Shown in pieces: positions 1 through 12,300 of a stretch of 64,000 nucleotides of DNA. Under the pieces are notes generated by a model. The model was not told the origin of the DNA, made no database searches, and saw nothing but the letters and a program-made list of their open reading frames with translations. Numbering within the stretch: position 1 is the first letter of the stretch; each line of letters opens with the position of its first letter. The translations under genes were made by a program, and so were the position numbers. Source of the DNA: Isoetes taiwanensis (lineage: Eukaryota > Streptophyta > Lycopodiopsida > Isoetales > Isoetaceae). The DNA lies in the NCBI GenBank assembly GCA_021234155.1, contig JAJEKV010000302.1, forward strand, positions 248,001-312,000. The letters are read 5' to 3'.

Positions 1-657
1 GAACGTGCGAGATCGACGGCCATGATGGTGCCACTCTTATTTGGGGCTTTTGATATGGGCCATCCGATTTAAGGATTTGATCTTCGCCGTTAATAAAAAG
101 TCATTGAAATTAATGCCCGGTAAAAAGTGGCACCACCTTATAGGTTTAATTTTTTTTTTTTTGCCCTAAACTCTTACTGTTACCATTGTTAGATGAAACG
201 TGTATGAAAATTATATGGGATAGGCTACATTGCTCCAAAACTTCTCTAGCCATTTATTGTGTCGCCATAGTGTTCGATTCTGGCGAGAGCCTGTGTTTAT
301 CCGATTTCTGCTGGTTTCGATTATATGGCCGGGTAAATCGATGCCTCCCCTTTTATTCGGTTTCTGATGGTTTCAATATCATGGCCGGATATGCTAAAAT
401 ATGCAGGTTAATCGGTTGTCTAGACTATTTGTTTGCATGCTATAAATCGTCAGTTCAACAAATCCGAAGAAGACACAAAATGAGAAGAGGGTTGTGGCCA
501 CGCCTAAAGCTATCTCCGATTCAATAAAGGAAGGGAAAGCATGTCTAAATCGGGATTAGTTGTTGTACATTTTCAGTTGTAGGATTAAGATGTATTTATA
601 GTAAGTTTCTAAACAGAATGGGTATTCTTATGTCAATGTTTTGACAAGATTTATCAA
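1..657. other. Gene-free left edge
   Basis: I see no recognisable gene. The stretch has a T-run near 150-161. An open frame at 186-527 has no family signature and ordinary AT-rich composition, so I do not call it. The opening phrase (GATCGACGGCC, then a T-rich block) resembles the phrase at 55.6 kb and is probably dispersed repeat material. Confidence 0.5.
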
Positions 658-988
658 CTAGCGTTGAAAATGGAGCAAGTGGTTAGTTAGCAAGTCAGGA
701 GGCAAAAAGGAGGAGGCAAGCAGCAGTAAGCCAACACCAAAGAAGCAAGGTGCACTGAAGGCAGTGAAGTTAGTCAACAAGACAGGAGGAAAAAAGCAGG
801 AGGCAAACAACAGTAAGCCAGCACCAAAGAAGCAAGGACCAAAACGGTCAGTGTGGTTAGATAATAAGTCAAATGGAAAAAAGCAGGAGGCAAGCAGCTC
901 ATTGATCAAGCAGAAAACAGGAAGAAAACAAGGTGACATTGAAGAAAAGAAAACTGCAAATAGCAAAAAACAAGCCACCAAAAAATAA
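658..988 (+). CDS. Lysine-rich repeat exon (3' end of an unknown gene)
   Basis: An open frame runs to a TAA at 986-988 and encodes a highly basic, low-complexity tail built from a 29-residue (87-bp) repeat: units start near 694, 781 and 868 and share cores such as GGKKQEA and KPAPKKQG. No in-frame ATG covers the first unit; the nearest ATG in frame is at 764, so this is either the last exon of a spliced gene or a remnant. Lysine/glutamine-rich tails of this sort are common in nuclear proteins, but no domain is visible and I assign no function. The next gene (1,390-3,218) faces it on the opposite strand, tail to tail. Confidence 0.3.
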
Positions 989-1389
989 CAACATTGAAAT
1001 ACTATTCATTCATTCACATTGACTCACAATTCAATCACTCATAGAACTTAAACTTCAAGTAAATTAAACTTGAAAACAGTAAGATTGTGAATTAGATGAA
1101 AATATGAATGATTGTAAACTTGTTATCTTGTTGCAACAACTCAAATTAGAAACTTCTAAATTACAACAACTCAAATTGCAACTTTACAAGTCAGAATATT
1201 GCAAACTCGAAATATTGCAAACTCAAAACTTCGGTATTGCAACTTTAATATTTTACAAAGTTTAATATATTATCGAAATATTGCAAACTAAAAAATATTG
1301 CAAACACAAGATTCAGATTCACAAGTCTTGAACACAATTTTTTCATGAGATTTCATAATTTCATAAGTTTTCAGATCATAAGCAGCAGA

Positions 1390-3218
1390 TCATTTTTTTT
1401 CTTTCTTGACTCTCTTGGCCAAATACCTCTCCACTGCATTTCCTTCTTCTTCTTCACCTATGTCATCTGATTCAGTGGACACCTCAGAAGCTTGAACTTT
1501 AGCAGCACTGGCTGGACTGTCAAGCACAACCTTAGGCAATTCAACACTGTCCAGTGCTTCCTGCAACACTGAAATTAAGGTCAGTCTTTAGTACAATTGC
1601 ACTGAATTGCTTAATTAAAATTGCAAAACTTACATGCTGCAGATTTATCTTGCAGATTGACATCAAGTTTTGTCCTGGAAGGGGGGGTAGCACCTGCCAA
1701 AAAAAGAATTCATCATCAGAAAAATTCAGTATGCAAATACCATAGCTCTAATAAGACACCCTTACCCTTTGAAGTGCTATGTAATGGACTGCCATCTTCT
1801 GCCATAAAAAATAAATATCAGCAAATGTGGAAGACAATTTATCAAACTAATTATATAACATACCTTCAGTATTCAAGCCCAGGAGTTCATCACGTAAGAA
1901 CTTTACATTCTCCTGAGCTGTGCTAAACTTAGGCAATTTTGCAATGTTAGGATTTTTGGACAGCTTATAAGTTTCAGAATCTGCAATTCACAACATCAGA
2001 TACCTCATAAACAAAAGCAAAAATACACAGAAAAAGCACCCTCAAAGCACTTACAGTCAATGTCCTTAGCCTTCTTCACAACACTCCTTGCCATCCTCTT
2101 TCTCATTTTCCTTGCAGGTACTTGTGCTTCAGATTCAGATTCTTCAGAAGAATGTTCCACATTTTTCTTCCTTTTCATGATGTTGAATTCCTCAGATTCT
2201 TCAGCAGGCTCTTCTTCAGCAGATTCTTCAGCATGTTCTTCAGCAGCCTCTTCTTCAACATCAACAATATCTTTCTTCTATTCACTGACATGGCCGAGCT
2301 CGACCAGAAGTGAATGTGGCACAGATTCACCACAACCAGAAACAATGCAATGCATGGACTTAAGTACAGCAGAAAAACAAAACAAATGAAATTTATGGGT
2401 GCACTTCAGCGCAATATTCATAGCATATTCATCACTAAAGGAAAAACCACACATCTCACAAGTGGTAGCCGAGCTAAAAGAAAAATTATAAACACCCATT
2501 GTGATGTTATTAGGGTTTACCTTCTTGTTCTGCAGTGAAGAAATCTGGGCGGCTCTTGCATGCCACACTTCCATGGCTTGCTCATATGATTTTATATCAT
2601 TTTTTGTGCTCTTGATCTGTTTTTTTATGTTCTTAAATCTATCCTTTCCCATAGAAGCGAGTGTCTTATCCAGTAAGCCTACCATCACATCTTCCTCACA
2701 CTTCATTATTGCTGCTTGCCTTTGCATTTCTGGATCTTCAGCAAATGTTAGTGACAAGTCGATTCTAGTCTTCCTTTTTTCTTCTACTGCATCAGCTAAA
2801 CTGTTGCAAGATGCCTCAGCTGTAGCCATGCTGCCCTCTAGCCTAAGAGCATCATTTTCCAGATTGCATAGCTTTCCTTCCACTTCAAACTTCATTTCCT
2901 CCAATTTCTTAACCTATGCAATAACACTCTGAATGTTCATGTCGAAAGTATTCAAAGGTGTTCTTTTCGCCTTCTTCTTCAAGAAGTCCTGGTAGGCATT
3001 GGCAGCAAAGGAGGCTCAATTGACTCTAAACTCCTTCTTCCGAGCCAATGCAGCCGCTGTATGCTGCCAAGCAAATGCCCGAGCAAATTGAATCCTGACC
3101 TCATTATTCTGCAACTTCTTTTGATATACTTTCGCCACAAGATCTAATAATTTCTGCTTAAAATTGTGTTTCATCTCCTTCAAATTGACTTTTCCGTTAT
3201 GAAGGAAAACCTTCCATA
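1390..3218 (-). pseudogene. Multi-exon coiled-coil / RING-like protein gene, interrupted by stops
   Basis: Minus-strand exons with GT-AG borders can be read: about 3218-2055, 1980-1864, 1798-1766, 1693-1634 and 1560-1390, the last ending at a TGA. The large exon encodes a helical, charged region (about 250 residues, coiled-coil-like), then a RING-like cluster: C-x2-C (CEMC), a C-x-H-x2-H-x2-C block (CTHKFHLFC) and a final C-x4-C. A strongly acidic stretch rich in EE/AEE follows, then a basic patch (RKMRKRMARS) that could be a nuclear localisation signal. The small 3' exons keep frame and end in a basic tail (RVKKEKK). The large exon carries three in-frame stops (near 3016, 2926 and 2275), so it looks like a young pseudogene. 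RING-like plus coiled coil would suggest an E3-ligase-type or chromatin adaptor, but I do not recognise the family. Exons 5' of 3,218 were not found. Confidence 0.5.
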
Positions 3219-3259
3219 CTGTGCACACACAATATGTACTACTGCACAATATATCCAAT

Positions 3260-4382
3260 TATTTTTTGTTAATAGTCTCAAAAACAAACTACTCTCAACA
3301 ATTTATGCCCAAACAAAATATGTTCCATTGGTTCTATTGCAATCACTATTCAACCAAACCAATTCAACAAATATCCTCAATAAATAAAGTGCTAATGTGC
3401 TATGGGTTGCCCTTGCTATCGATTTGAATCATGTTGATTAAATATTCTAGTTTTGGATATAATAGATGATGCTCCTTTTTTCTTTTCAAATTTTTCGTCA
3501 GAAGAACATGATGAAAACTGCTAGGGAATAAGACTGCTTAATATCCTTTTTCTAATTGTTACACAAGCAATAGAACATCCAAATGAAGAGATAAAGAGGC
3601 CAAAATGAATGCAAGCTAGTTCTGTTAATTCTAACTTATGAAACAAAATATTCTTAAATGTATGATGCCAATGATAGCTTACGCTGTAGACTTGAAATCT
3701 TCATAGCTCACTGAAACAGATTCTTCTTCGATGTTAGAATAATCAAAGCTTCACCTTCTGGTAGATACATTTGTGGTCGATTTACCAGTAACCATAACAA
3801 TGAGAGAAACAAAACTAAATACCATACTTCCAGCCCTAAAACAAAAGGAACTAAAATCTTAATTCTGGATTTCCACTTATCAGCTTTCGTTTTTGCATCT
3901 ATCGGAGCATTCTGACTCTCAAAATGATCAGCTTTATTCCATGAAGAAAGGGCTCTATAACAGAAGTTGGAGGCGATTTTGGAGACATATCTTAACAAGA
4001 AAGGGCAGAATCAGTGACGGAGCTAGCTAGGGCCGTTGCTGCTTCTAAAAGTTATGATTTGATGACAACAAAGCTCCATGAATCGAGGGTGTGGCAAAGA
4101 ATCGAATTTGATTGCTTACAAAGTCTGGGTTTGATGGAATTTATCCTTGCCTTCCGTTGACACTGTATCTTCTGCTTCATGTATGGATAATCAGATTCAA
4201 AAGCAATGTTGTTCTGTCAAATATAGATGAATGCATCTGTGATAATCCCCTCGTTACAGTCGTAGCTCTATTTTGCACCTACTTATGGTTGGGTTTGGGT
4301 TGATGTTGTGGGCTCCTTTCCAGATTCTGCATAGACACCGAAAGGTTTCATTGTTCTACCATCGCTGCCGGAATCCGCCATA
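3260..4382. other. Mostly non-coding; one weak minus-strand ORF
   Basis: The only candidate is a 96-codon minus-strand frame at 3,708-3,998. It has a basic, Ser/Ala-containing N-terminus (organelle-targeting-like) and one hydrophobic segment (VPFVLGLEVWYLVLFLSLLW), which could be a membrane anchor. It has no recognisable family, and the upstream and downstream sequence gives no further exon. The rest is AT-rich with no signal I can defend. Confidence 0.25.
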
Positions 4383-4584
4383 GCTGGGAGCAACTTCAAA
4401 GCAGAGGATTTAGGGTAGAGGAGGGGATTCTAATCTCTACTAATTATGGTGCCCATCGTCGGTGGGCATAAGTTGTCATCGTGTAAAGGATAAGGAAACA
4501 ATGCATTCAAACTACATATGTTCCACATCCATATGAAGATAAGATAATAAGTTATATGATCAAATACAATTCTAATTAGACAAA
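4383..4584 (+). repeat. 200-bp direct repeat, copy 1
   Basis: This segment recurs at 4,855-5,055 in the same orientation with only scattered differences. The shared block starts with GGGAGCAAC and ends with CTAATTAGACAA. It has no coding content, terminal inverted repeat or obvious target duplication. It may be a local duplication or pieces of one dispersed repeat. Confidence 0.8.
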
Positions 4585-4854
4585 GCTAAATTTGTTTTCA
4601 GATCCAATCTCTAAGCAAATTCATTTCAAGATGATAGACTGAACCTTGCGTAGAGATTTGCGTGGGCTATCTGCAGATACTAAGGGTCACAATTATCCTG
4701 TGTGATGTAGAACTTGCGAACAAGAGGGCCGAGAGGGCGAGAAATGACCGAATGAGGTAGGCTATTTTAAAATTGTTGTTTGTTTCCAGTATTCGAAGAT
4801 TATTATAATAAATTTAGTAATTGTTATGTGGTTTCATCCATGCAGTGGCTGAGA

Positions 4855-5055
4855 GTTGGGAGCAACGTCAAAGCAGAGGATTTAGGGTAGAAGAGGGGAT
4901 TCTAATCTCTACTAATTATGGTGCCCATCGCTAGTGGGCATAAGTTGTCATCGTGTAAAGGATAAGGAAACAATGCATCCAAACTACATATGTTCCACAT
5001 CCATATGACGCTAAGATAATAAGTTATATGGTCAAATACAATTCTAATTAGACAA
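4855..5055 (+). repeat. 200-bp direct repeat, copy 2
   Basis: Second copy of the 4,383-4,584 block, separated from it by about 270 bp of unrelated sequence. The two copies are roughly 95% alike by eye. Confidence 0.8.
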
Positions 5056-6593
5056 CATATTTCTACATGAGGAACGGTACGATGAAAAAGCTTTTATCAT
5101 CCCTGTGACTTAGCTTTAAGTTGTGAGAAGGTCTAAATGCATCAATTCTTATAAGCTATTTCCTAGCATCTACTTCATATCCCAGCTCCAATCTGGGTAT
5201 AGCAACAGAACTATGGTGTAATGTGATCATTTATGGGTCCAAACGTGAGGGTTAAAACTGATCACTTCTTGCCAAAGTGCAAGGACATGCAACTATATAG
5301 CAAGCTAACAACATACATTCAAGAACTTTGGACCATGATAACACATAAATGTAGCCCTTAATACATGACAGGAAAATTGTTATTGTTATTCTGTAAATTG
5401 TCTTCACAATGCATGATGATAGTTGCTTTCAGTTGTTATGCCATTACATAATCACCTAATTTCTGCTTTATTTAATTAGTATAGAATAAGCATTCCACTG
5501 CCCCATATTTGATGTAATTGCCAAGCACACCATGCAGACACATGAAACACGCTTTCTTTAATTGTATTTAAAAATTACACAAAAACTATCCCTTGGTCCT
5601 CAATCTTTAGCAGGATCCTTAGCCCTAGAACAATCGTGCTTTCAATTTCATGTCGAGCTCTCTCCCCTGCCAAAGCAAAAACATCTTTTAACTTGCCACG
5701 TAGTTAAAATTAGGAACACCAAAGGTCTTTAGTGCCACTAAAGGTCTTGGTACTCTGCCTTTTATCACTACCTGCACATACTGCACCACAAAGACATAAA
5801 TAAAGAAAATTTGTGCATATATGTAATGTAACGTATCGATGAAGCCATTTAGGCCCCAAGGCCTCTTTGGCAAAAAGATACATAATCTATTGTTCAAGGC
5901 GCTTATATAATAAGCACAAAAAATCATGCACACAAAAATCATTATAAAACCATTATAAAATTGCACTCGTTTAGCTATCTAGCAAAATCTAATTAAACTT
6001 GAAGAAATGGAATGATCCAAAAAGCAATCTGGAAATAGAAACACATACAGTTTTAGGTTTTCTGATCAGTCAGGCCACCGTTGTAATTATTATCTCTATT
6101 ATCTCTGATCTTTCTAACTCGTCACATATATTATTGTGGCTTTCTTTAGCCTTTCCAATTCCATAAGACTCTTTAGCATTGCTATTTTGTCCCCTCTGAA
6201 TACGTCAAGGAAAGTTGCCCGCAACAAACTCCGGTTGAACTCCATAGCCAGACTCCGGCTCAACCCCGAATCCCGCTTCAAAATTTAGAAGTTTGGCTGA
6301 CCTGAAACCCGTTTCAAAACTCAGGAACTCTGGCTGAAACCTGAATCCTGCTTCGCCATAGCCAAAACCCCTGCTTTCCTTAACGCCGTGGAATGCAAAA
6401 AGGTCGTGCATTCCGGCCCTGGCAGGGGCAACTGGCTACCGCCGGCCTCTTTGCATTCCGCATAACGTAAGGGATTTCTGTGACAATAGTACTGTTGTCA
6501 GTCCACTGTTGTGAATGAAGGAGGGTAAGGGCTTTTTTCAGTCTAGTTTTTTTCTTTCTTTCTCGCGTTTCATGCTCATAAATCTTGGTTCTC
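5056..6593. other. Non-coding, with possible exon scraps at 5.57-5.77 kb
   Basis: Minus-strand open stretches at about 5,666-5,575 (after a TTTGGCAG acceptor, ending in TAA) and about 5,773-5,690 (after a TGTGCAG acceptor) look like short exons, with residues such as KGRVPRPLVALKTFG and HEIESTIVLG. I recognise no family. The segment at 6,200-6,400 is an imperfect repeat encoding an F/G-rich pattern and is probably low-complexity sequence. Nothing else is supported. Confidence 0.25.
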
Positions 6594-7489
6594 ATGGCTA
6601 GTATCTCAGGAGGAGCCGTTCATTCTAGTGGAAGGCGGAGAAGTAGCACCAACGCCAGCAGTGAAAATGTAAGAAGCTCTTATTATGTAGATAGTGAAGC
6701 TCTCAAAACAGCGAGAGAGAGAATACTTAGGTTGAGTAGGTTAAGTCTTAGAGATGACTCAAATGTTTTGTTGGAGGAATGGAGGAAAGTTGGAACCGCC
6801 ACTGATGGTGATGCATTTATATGCTGGATAGAGCAGAATAGGGGATATGCTGCTGATTATATCAACGGAGATATTATTATTCGAGAAATCCCTCTCGTTC
6901 CTCATGCTTGTGCTCAAGCGCAAATTTCCCATCAATTTCTTATTCAAAAGCCTTTGATCTTCACGTACGAGGAAGAGTAACGGGAGATGTTTATGCACCT
7001 GATAATGTTCTTCTTGTGTTAGGTGCCAGCAATCTTCCGGGAGGTGCAGTAAATACGTATCCAACCATTATAGTTGAGGTGGCATGTAGTCAGAGGTCTC
7101 GGGACATAGCACAACGGGCTTTATTTTATATAGGTCCCGAGTGTCCATGGTGTGAGTTTTACATTGGTATTGTAAGGTACGACATCCGAAGTAATGGCTT
7201 GCAATGTCTAGTGGCAACTGTTTATGATAGGGTAGTAGGGGCAGGAAATCCGGCCAATCCGGTAGATATAATCTCCTTCGGGACTGATGGATTATGGCGT
7301 AATGCCACTTGGGCACATGATCCTCGTTTGAGGGGGGTGGGTTTATACTCTTACTTTCCCTTCAGCCAGAGTTTTTGGGACAAGAGTTGGAGGGGTTCCT
7401 GCTGGAGTGCCGGTGAACTACACCTTGGATTTGTTTCCAATTCAACAAGAGTTGTCTCAGCCAATGGAAGAGGCATAAAATGGTCGAAG
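6594..7489 (+). pseudogene. Uma2-like (PD-(D/E)XK nuclease fold) protein gene, frameshifted
   Basis: The first ATG in a good context is at 6594. The first frame (to about 6,980) has a Ser/Arg-rich start, then a region with YINGDIIIREIPL and AQAQISHQFL; the reading then continues in the next frame with TGDVYAPDNVLLVLGA, PTIIVEVACSQRSRD and a C-terminal part containing SFGTDGLW. An acidic residue before a hydrophobic strand, then a buried 'IIVEV' strand and a helix, is the layout of Uma2-type putative restriction-endonuclease domains, common in bacteria and also present as a diverged form in some eukaryotes. The usual lysine of the E-x-K motif is not evident, so nuclease activity is doubtful. 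The frame change near 6,950 is a frameshift or an unrecognised intron. The reading ends at a good donor (AAG|GTGAGT at 7489/7490), so a further exon may have existed. The family call is from pattern recognition only. Confidence 0.42.
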
Positions 7490-7975
7490 GTGAGTGATGC
7501 TTGTATAATATATTCATATGTCATATATAACACATGTCTCACATGTCATAAGTCAGACCTAACAATATAAACAACATAAATGTGAAGATTCATATGTCTT
7601 ATATAACACAAGTCTCATATGTCATTAATCAGCCCTATAAACACACACTTGTCTCAACTATAATATAGTAACATGCTTAACATATTCATATCTCAATATA
7701 CTATATGTCTCATATGTATGTCATAAGTCTGACATAACATCATATATAACATAATGACATATATAACATATTCATATGTCATACATAACACACCTCTCAT
7801 ATGTCATAAGTCCTACCTAATAACACTACTACTAATGTATATAGTTTGATAGTGATGTATATAACATATTTATACTAATCAATCATATATCATAAGTATA
7901 TGTCATATAGTGTCAATATAGTGACAAATATAACATATTCATATCTCATGTATAACACACATCTCATATGTCGTA
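7490..7975 (+). repeat. AT-rich minisatellite (CATATGTCATA type)
   Basis: Imperfect tandem repeats of a roughly 40-70 bp unit built from the words TCATATGTCAT, ATATAACACA and GTCTCATATGTCATAAGTC. At least eight degenerate units can be followed. It directly follows the splice-donor-like end of the Uma2-like gene. Confidence 0.7.
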
Positions 7976-8020
7976 TAAGAGATTTATCATGGTAGCCAAG
8001 GCCACAACAAACATTTATCT
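7976..8020 (+). repeat. Possible CACTA-like terminus, diverged copy
   Basis: GATTTATCATGGTAGCCAAG, followed by GCC and AACAAACATTT, matches, in the same orientation and with several changes, the sharper copy at about 28,960-29,010. No partner end with a target duplication was found, so the assignment is weak. Confidence 0.25.
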
Positions 8021-8263
8021 TTCTTAATCCTTCTACCCTCATTGTTTAAAGGCTAAGATTCTGCTTGGATCATCTATTAATTTGAGAACATGGGGGGATT
8101 TGAACCTATATGTTTGCCTTGTGGTCGCATGCCCATAGTATGCATGGATGTTGTGGTCGATGAGAATATAATTCTCACTATTTTTCTACTTGATGATTGT
8201 GATTTTTCTTATGAACCATCTGATGGTAAGCAGTGGTTTTTGAGCTGTTACGCACTAGCATCC

Positions 8264-8580
8264 TAATGATAACCAACACACTAAAAGGGCAGATCTTTCA
8301 TGGAAATCGTTATCTAGTGGGCCCCATCTAAGGCTTTTATCCCATACCGCATAGACCATATCAATGCCTCCCCTTCCTCGAGATACTTGCCCTCAAGCAT
8401 ATGGAACATATCAATGTTGCCACAAGGAAGTTAGCCTTAGCCCTAATACCAAATGTTAAGCATTTAGAACCCCTAGTGCTAACCAACATACCAAAAGGGT
8501 GGATCCTTCATAAAAGTCGTTATCTAATGGGCGGGCCTCAACCTTTTGAAGGCTTTATTCCATACCCCATTAAATATATC
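8264..8580 (+). repeat. Direct repeat pair (about 105 bp units)
   Basis: The segments at about 8,264-8,364 and 8,474-8,580 are diverged direct copies sharing ACCAACA, AAAAGGG, TCGTTATCTA and CCATACC words. The 110 bp between them are unrelated. There is no coding signal; an open frame at 8,401-8,697 runs through the second copy and is taken as chance. An (AATAG)n run lies near 8,843-8,862. Confidence 0.6.
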
Positions 8581-9152
8581 AGAAAGAGAACATTATCGGG
8601 GAATAACATTAACCGCGAGAAGGAATGGACTAACACACTTTTCAGATTGAGGACGATCAATTGTGAGAAGGGAAGGATTGTTATAGTGCAAGCATGAAGG
8701 AGTGGTCCACGATGGAAGTCCTATAGCAAATAAGACAAAGCTAGATATAAAATATTATTTCCAATGTTTCCTAGTAATATAAGAATAGAAAAGCAAGGGA
8801 TAATATTAATCAAAACCCATTTCCATATACAATTATTATAAATAGAATAGAATAGAATAGATTTTTTATCGTCCAGGGAGACCAATTGGCCTATGGAACC
8901 CAAAGAAAAAGAGAGCAGCAAGCGTAATACTGTCAGGATTAAAAAGACCCCGCCCCGAAGGGTTTTCGAGGGAAAGACCTTAGCAGTAATAAGTATGCTG
9001 GTACACTGTACAATTGTATAGGACAATTCAATACTGTCCCGGAGGACACAATGAGTCCGTGTATCCGTAACCTCCTGGAGGTATGACCCCAACAAGCCCA
9101 CGAACGCCATATTCAATAACTCATGCAGCGGCTGGCCAAGCACTACTAACCA

Positions 9153-9359
9153 AACATACCGCGCTCGGATATTGGCAAACGCTGGGTAGATCTGGATGGC
9201 ATGACATTCATCTTCAATGGTGCCATGGTGGCGACACTGACAAAGCCTCTCCTCCCGTGCTTCCCGAGTCCAACGACCTGTCTCAATGCGGAGACGATAT
9301 GCACCCGTGCGAATGCAAGCTATAAGTCTGCGCTTCTTCATGGGCAAATGGGTGTACAA
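9153..9359 (-). pseudogene. Orphan reverse-transcriptase tail (zf-RVT-like fragment)
   Basis: The minus-strand frame beginning near 9359 reads KKRRLIACIRTGAYRLRIET, then a Cys/His cluster (LCQCRHHG, EDECHA) and an IRARY end. The order 'R-[LI]-RTG-x-[HY]-x-L-x-x-E-x-G-R-W', then Cys pair, then 'EDE-x-H', is the usual C-terminal zinc-knuckle region of some non-LTR reverse transcriptases and of orphan plant ORFs derived from them. The frame continues to 8,721 but becomes hydrophobic, with no family features. No polymerase domain lies next to it, so this is a fragment or a captured tail. Confidence 0.4.
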
Positions 9360-9399
9360 GTACTGCTGTGGGCCTCTCGTGAGCCTAGAATTGACTTGT

Positions 9400-12300
9400 G
9401 CTGATAGTGTGCCATCTTAACGTGCGTCAGAGCATCTGCATCCCAGAGCTTGCGAAGGAAAGTAGCATCTAGGTGTAGCTTTAGTGCATTGTGATCTTTC
9501 TTTGTCCGTACCTGTACGCATTTGTTTGCCTGTACATCCTAAAGTGAGAACCACTGAGCTTGCTTGTCTTCTCATATATAAGATTACTAGCTGCCTTTTC
9601 GGAATTATCAATATCTATCTTTCCGGCAAAAAATGGGCCAAAATTAGATTTAGTCGTGCCTTTTAATTTTCCCGACTACAGGACCGTTTATTTCCGGCAA
9701 CGAGCTCCCGTAGCTCAAACCCTTGGCTGAGCTCATGCTGCGGCGATCAAAGCCCTTTGAAGCTTATGCTAAGGCCGCCCTCGTCAATCTTTTGCTTGCT
9801 TTAATTTCAAGCTTCAATTTAAAGTATCAAATAGGTTGAAGTGTGTTGCTGCAAGACGCACGGTGTTTGCTAAATTGTTGTGTAAACAGGGTAAAAAAAA
9901 ATTGATGGGTGCGATTTGAAGCTTTTGCTTCTCTGGCACATATTAATTTCCCCATCAAAGCATACGGTGGATGTCCGAATAGCCCGGTTATAGTTAAATT
10001 CCTTGCTGCCTATTAAAGCCTGCAATTGATACCAGAATAGTTGAAATCCTTGGTGTTTTCTATGGGTTTATCATATTCTAAGGCAGAGTTCCATCATCCC
10101 AGCCAGCCTTTCCAGCCACAATCCGAATTACTTCCCTGAACTAGATGGCTGAGGCGTGAGCAAGCAAAGGTTTTGCTAAGCTTATTAAGATGCCATAGTG
10201 CAAGTCAGGAGTGCCCAAATGATTCCGTGGGCATGTTGTTGCAGCATGAACTGCCTACAAGCTGGATACCAAGCCTGCTCCAAAGATTGAAATTTATGAC
10301 GGAACAGAGGCAAGAATGCTTACTAGATCGGACCCAGCCATTAGTTTTGCATCCAATATGATTCTTCGGCAGAAAAAGGCTAGATTTTCCAAAATTTTTC
10401 TTTTGGGCTGGTTCCATTTTAGATAAACAGAGATCTGAGACCAGATTTAGCACAAAGATGAAAACCCATCTGCGAATCTCTTTACCTGTATTTGAAGCCA
10501 ATTCAAATTACCTGTATTTGAAGCCAATTCAAACAAGAAATGAACGGAATAACTTTGCCAGATGATTGATTCAATTTTTTCATATGCATCAAAGCCGCAT
10601 TCTCCACCACTTGGGTTTCAGACATCCAGCAATAGCTAAAATATTCCAGTGTTTCCTTTTGTTCTTCTGCCAAAGCCTGACCTATGAAGATTGGGCCAGA
10701 AATTGAGGATGCAAGGCTGTGTAGAGAGATGAGGTATTGGGCTTGAGATTTTGATTTTTTGGATAAAGAAATATGAATATACAATCGTTTATTTCGCATC
10801 TCCTACAAATCAAATAGCTCTGTCTATATCGCATGTCTCCTCTGATCAACTTTGTCTGGGCCGTCGAAGTAAATCTATGCAGTATGAATTGATAGAACAG
10901 AGGAAAATCTACCTATATTGAGAGCCATGGCATCATAGATCCACCCCTACCTTTTTCTATTGCAGTAGATTTGAAGCAGTCTGTATGCTGTTGTATTTTT
11001 TTTTTCCGATCCTTTAAATTCTTTACCGCTCTTGCCCATCTCCCCGTTTTGGCCCTCTTCGTCTGTGTTTTTTTTTTCTCGCTTCATTTCTTTCGTTTTT
11101 CTCGCCAATTTAGCCAATTTTCTTGTTGTGATCTGTCTTTTATTTCAGCCTTTCGGCCTGTCGGACTTTGCCACGCGTCCATTGTATTCAGTAAACTTGG
11201 TGATACCACATGCCAATGGTTGGAGGCTGGCATAACATACAAATAGACACCAGGTGATTCATTGGTAACACTGATATAAATATCTCCTCTTTTGGGTAGT
11301 ATCTCAAACCATTGCTCCTGAATGCCGTTGTACTTCCTTTTCATAATGTAGTCTCGTAGACTAAACTCATCCTTGAAATGCTATGAGTCTGCATATCACT
11401 GAGATGTTACCATTGCATATCACTGTGGATGGGATGTTAACACTGTGTTATCCCTGCTTTTTTGTTGTAGATAGAATGTTAGCCTTGCCCCATTAGTGGC
11501 AATTTGTTCAAAATTCAATTTCTGCATCCAAAATAATTGCTAGACCACATGTTGTGGAAAGAGTTGTGGGTCTTATATGCTTGCTCTGTCTATACTTTTT
11601 GAACAGACATTTCTGTATGTTGTCTGATTTGATAGAACAACCTGTACTACAGAGAAAGCTCTGCAAACACTCTCGGGATTCACAGTCAAATAATTTGGTT
11701 TCAATAATTCACATGTGTTTTAGGCCTTGACAACCAAAGCACTATGAAACCGCCGCAGATTTTAAATTACAAACGTCTACCTAATTTTCTATTAGCACTT
11801 GGTGTTGTAGTCATCCTATGCATATTAATGGTACAATTAATATTACTCGATCTAAGCTTGATAGAACAATTTTTATCAAGAAAACAATTTCTACATTCCT
11901 ACAATTTCTACAATTTATATTATATGGCACGAGAAGTATTGAGGCCAGATTAGAATTTTCCACCAATTCAAAGCTCCAGCATCTGACCCAGTAGCCTTCA
12001 GAACTTTGGAACCGGATTTTCTAACCCAATTGCTAGACTTTCAAAGATGGGTTTGTTAGTCAAATTGCTGCTAGCAGGTATCGAAAAACAGCAGACTGAC
12101 ACTGATATAATTTTTGTTTGAATAGACAGAGATAAGGGAAACTTATAAATGCTCTTGCATGTTCCCGAATTTCCCACGATGCCCCTCCAAAGATTCAAAA
12201 TACCGAATTTGCCCTTCGCGCGTGGTCCAACAAGCTCGCTCAAGTGATTAAATAAAACAAACAAAACAAGATCGGAAAGATTTTTAACTTGGTAGTCTAT

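Noticed and set aside
186-527. 113-codon ORF at the left edge
   Set aside because: No family, no splice context, and codon use typical of random AT-rich sequence.
2060-2389. Serine-rich plus-strand ORF
   Set aside because: It is the antisense shadow of the acidic GAA/GAG-rich exon of the minus-strand gene.
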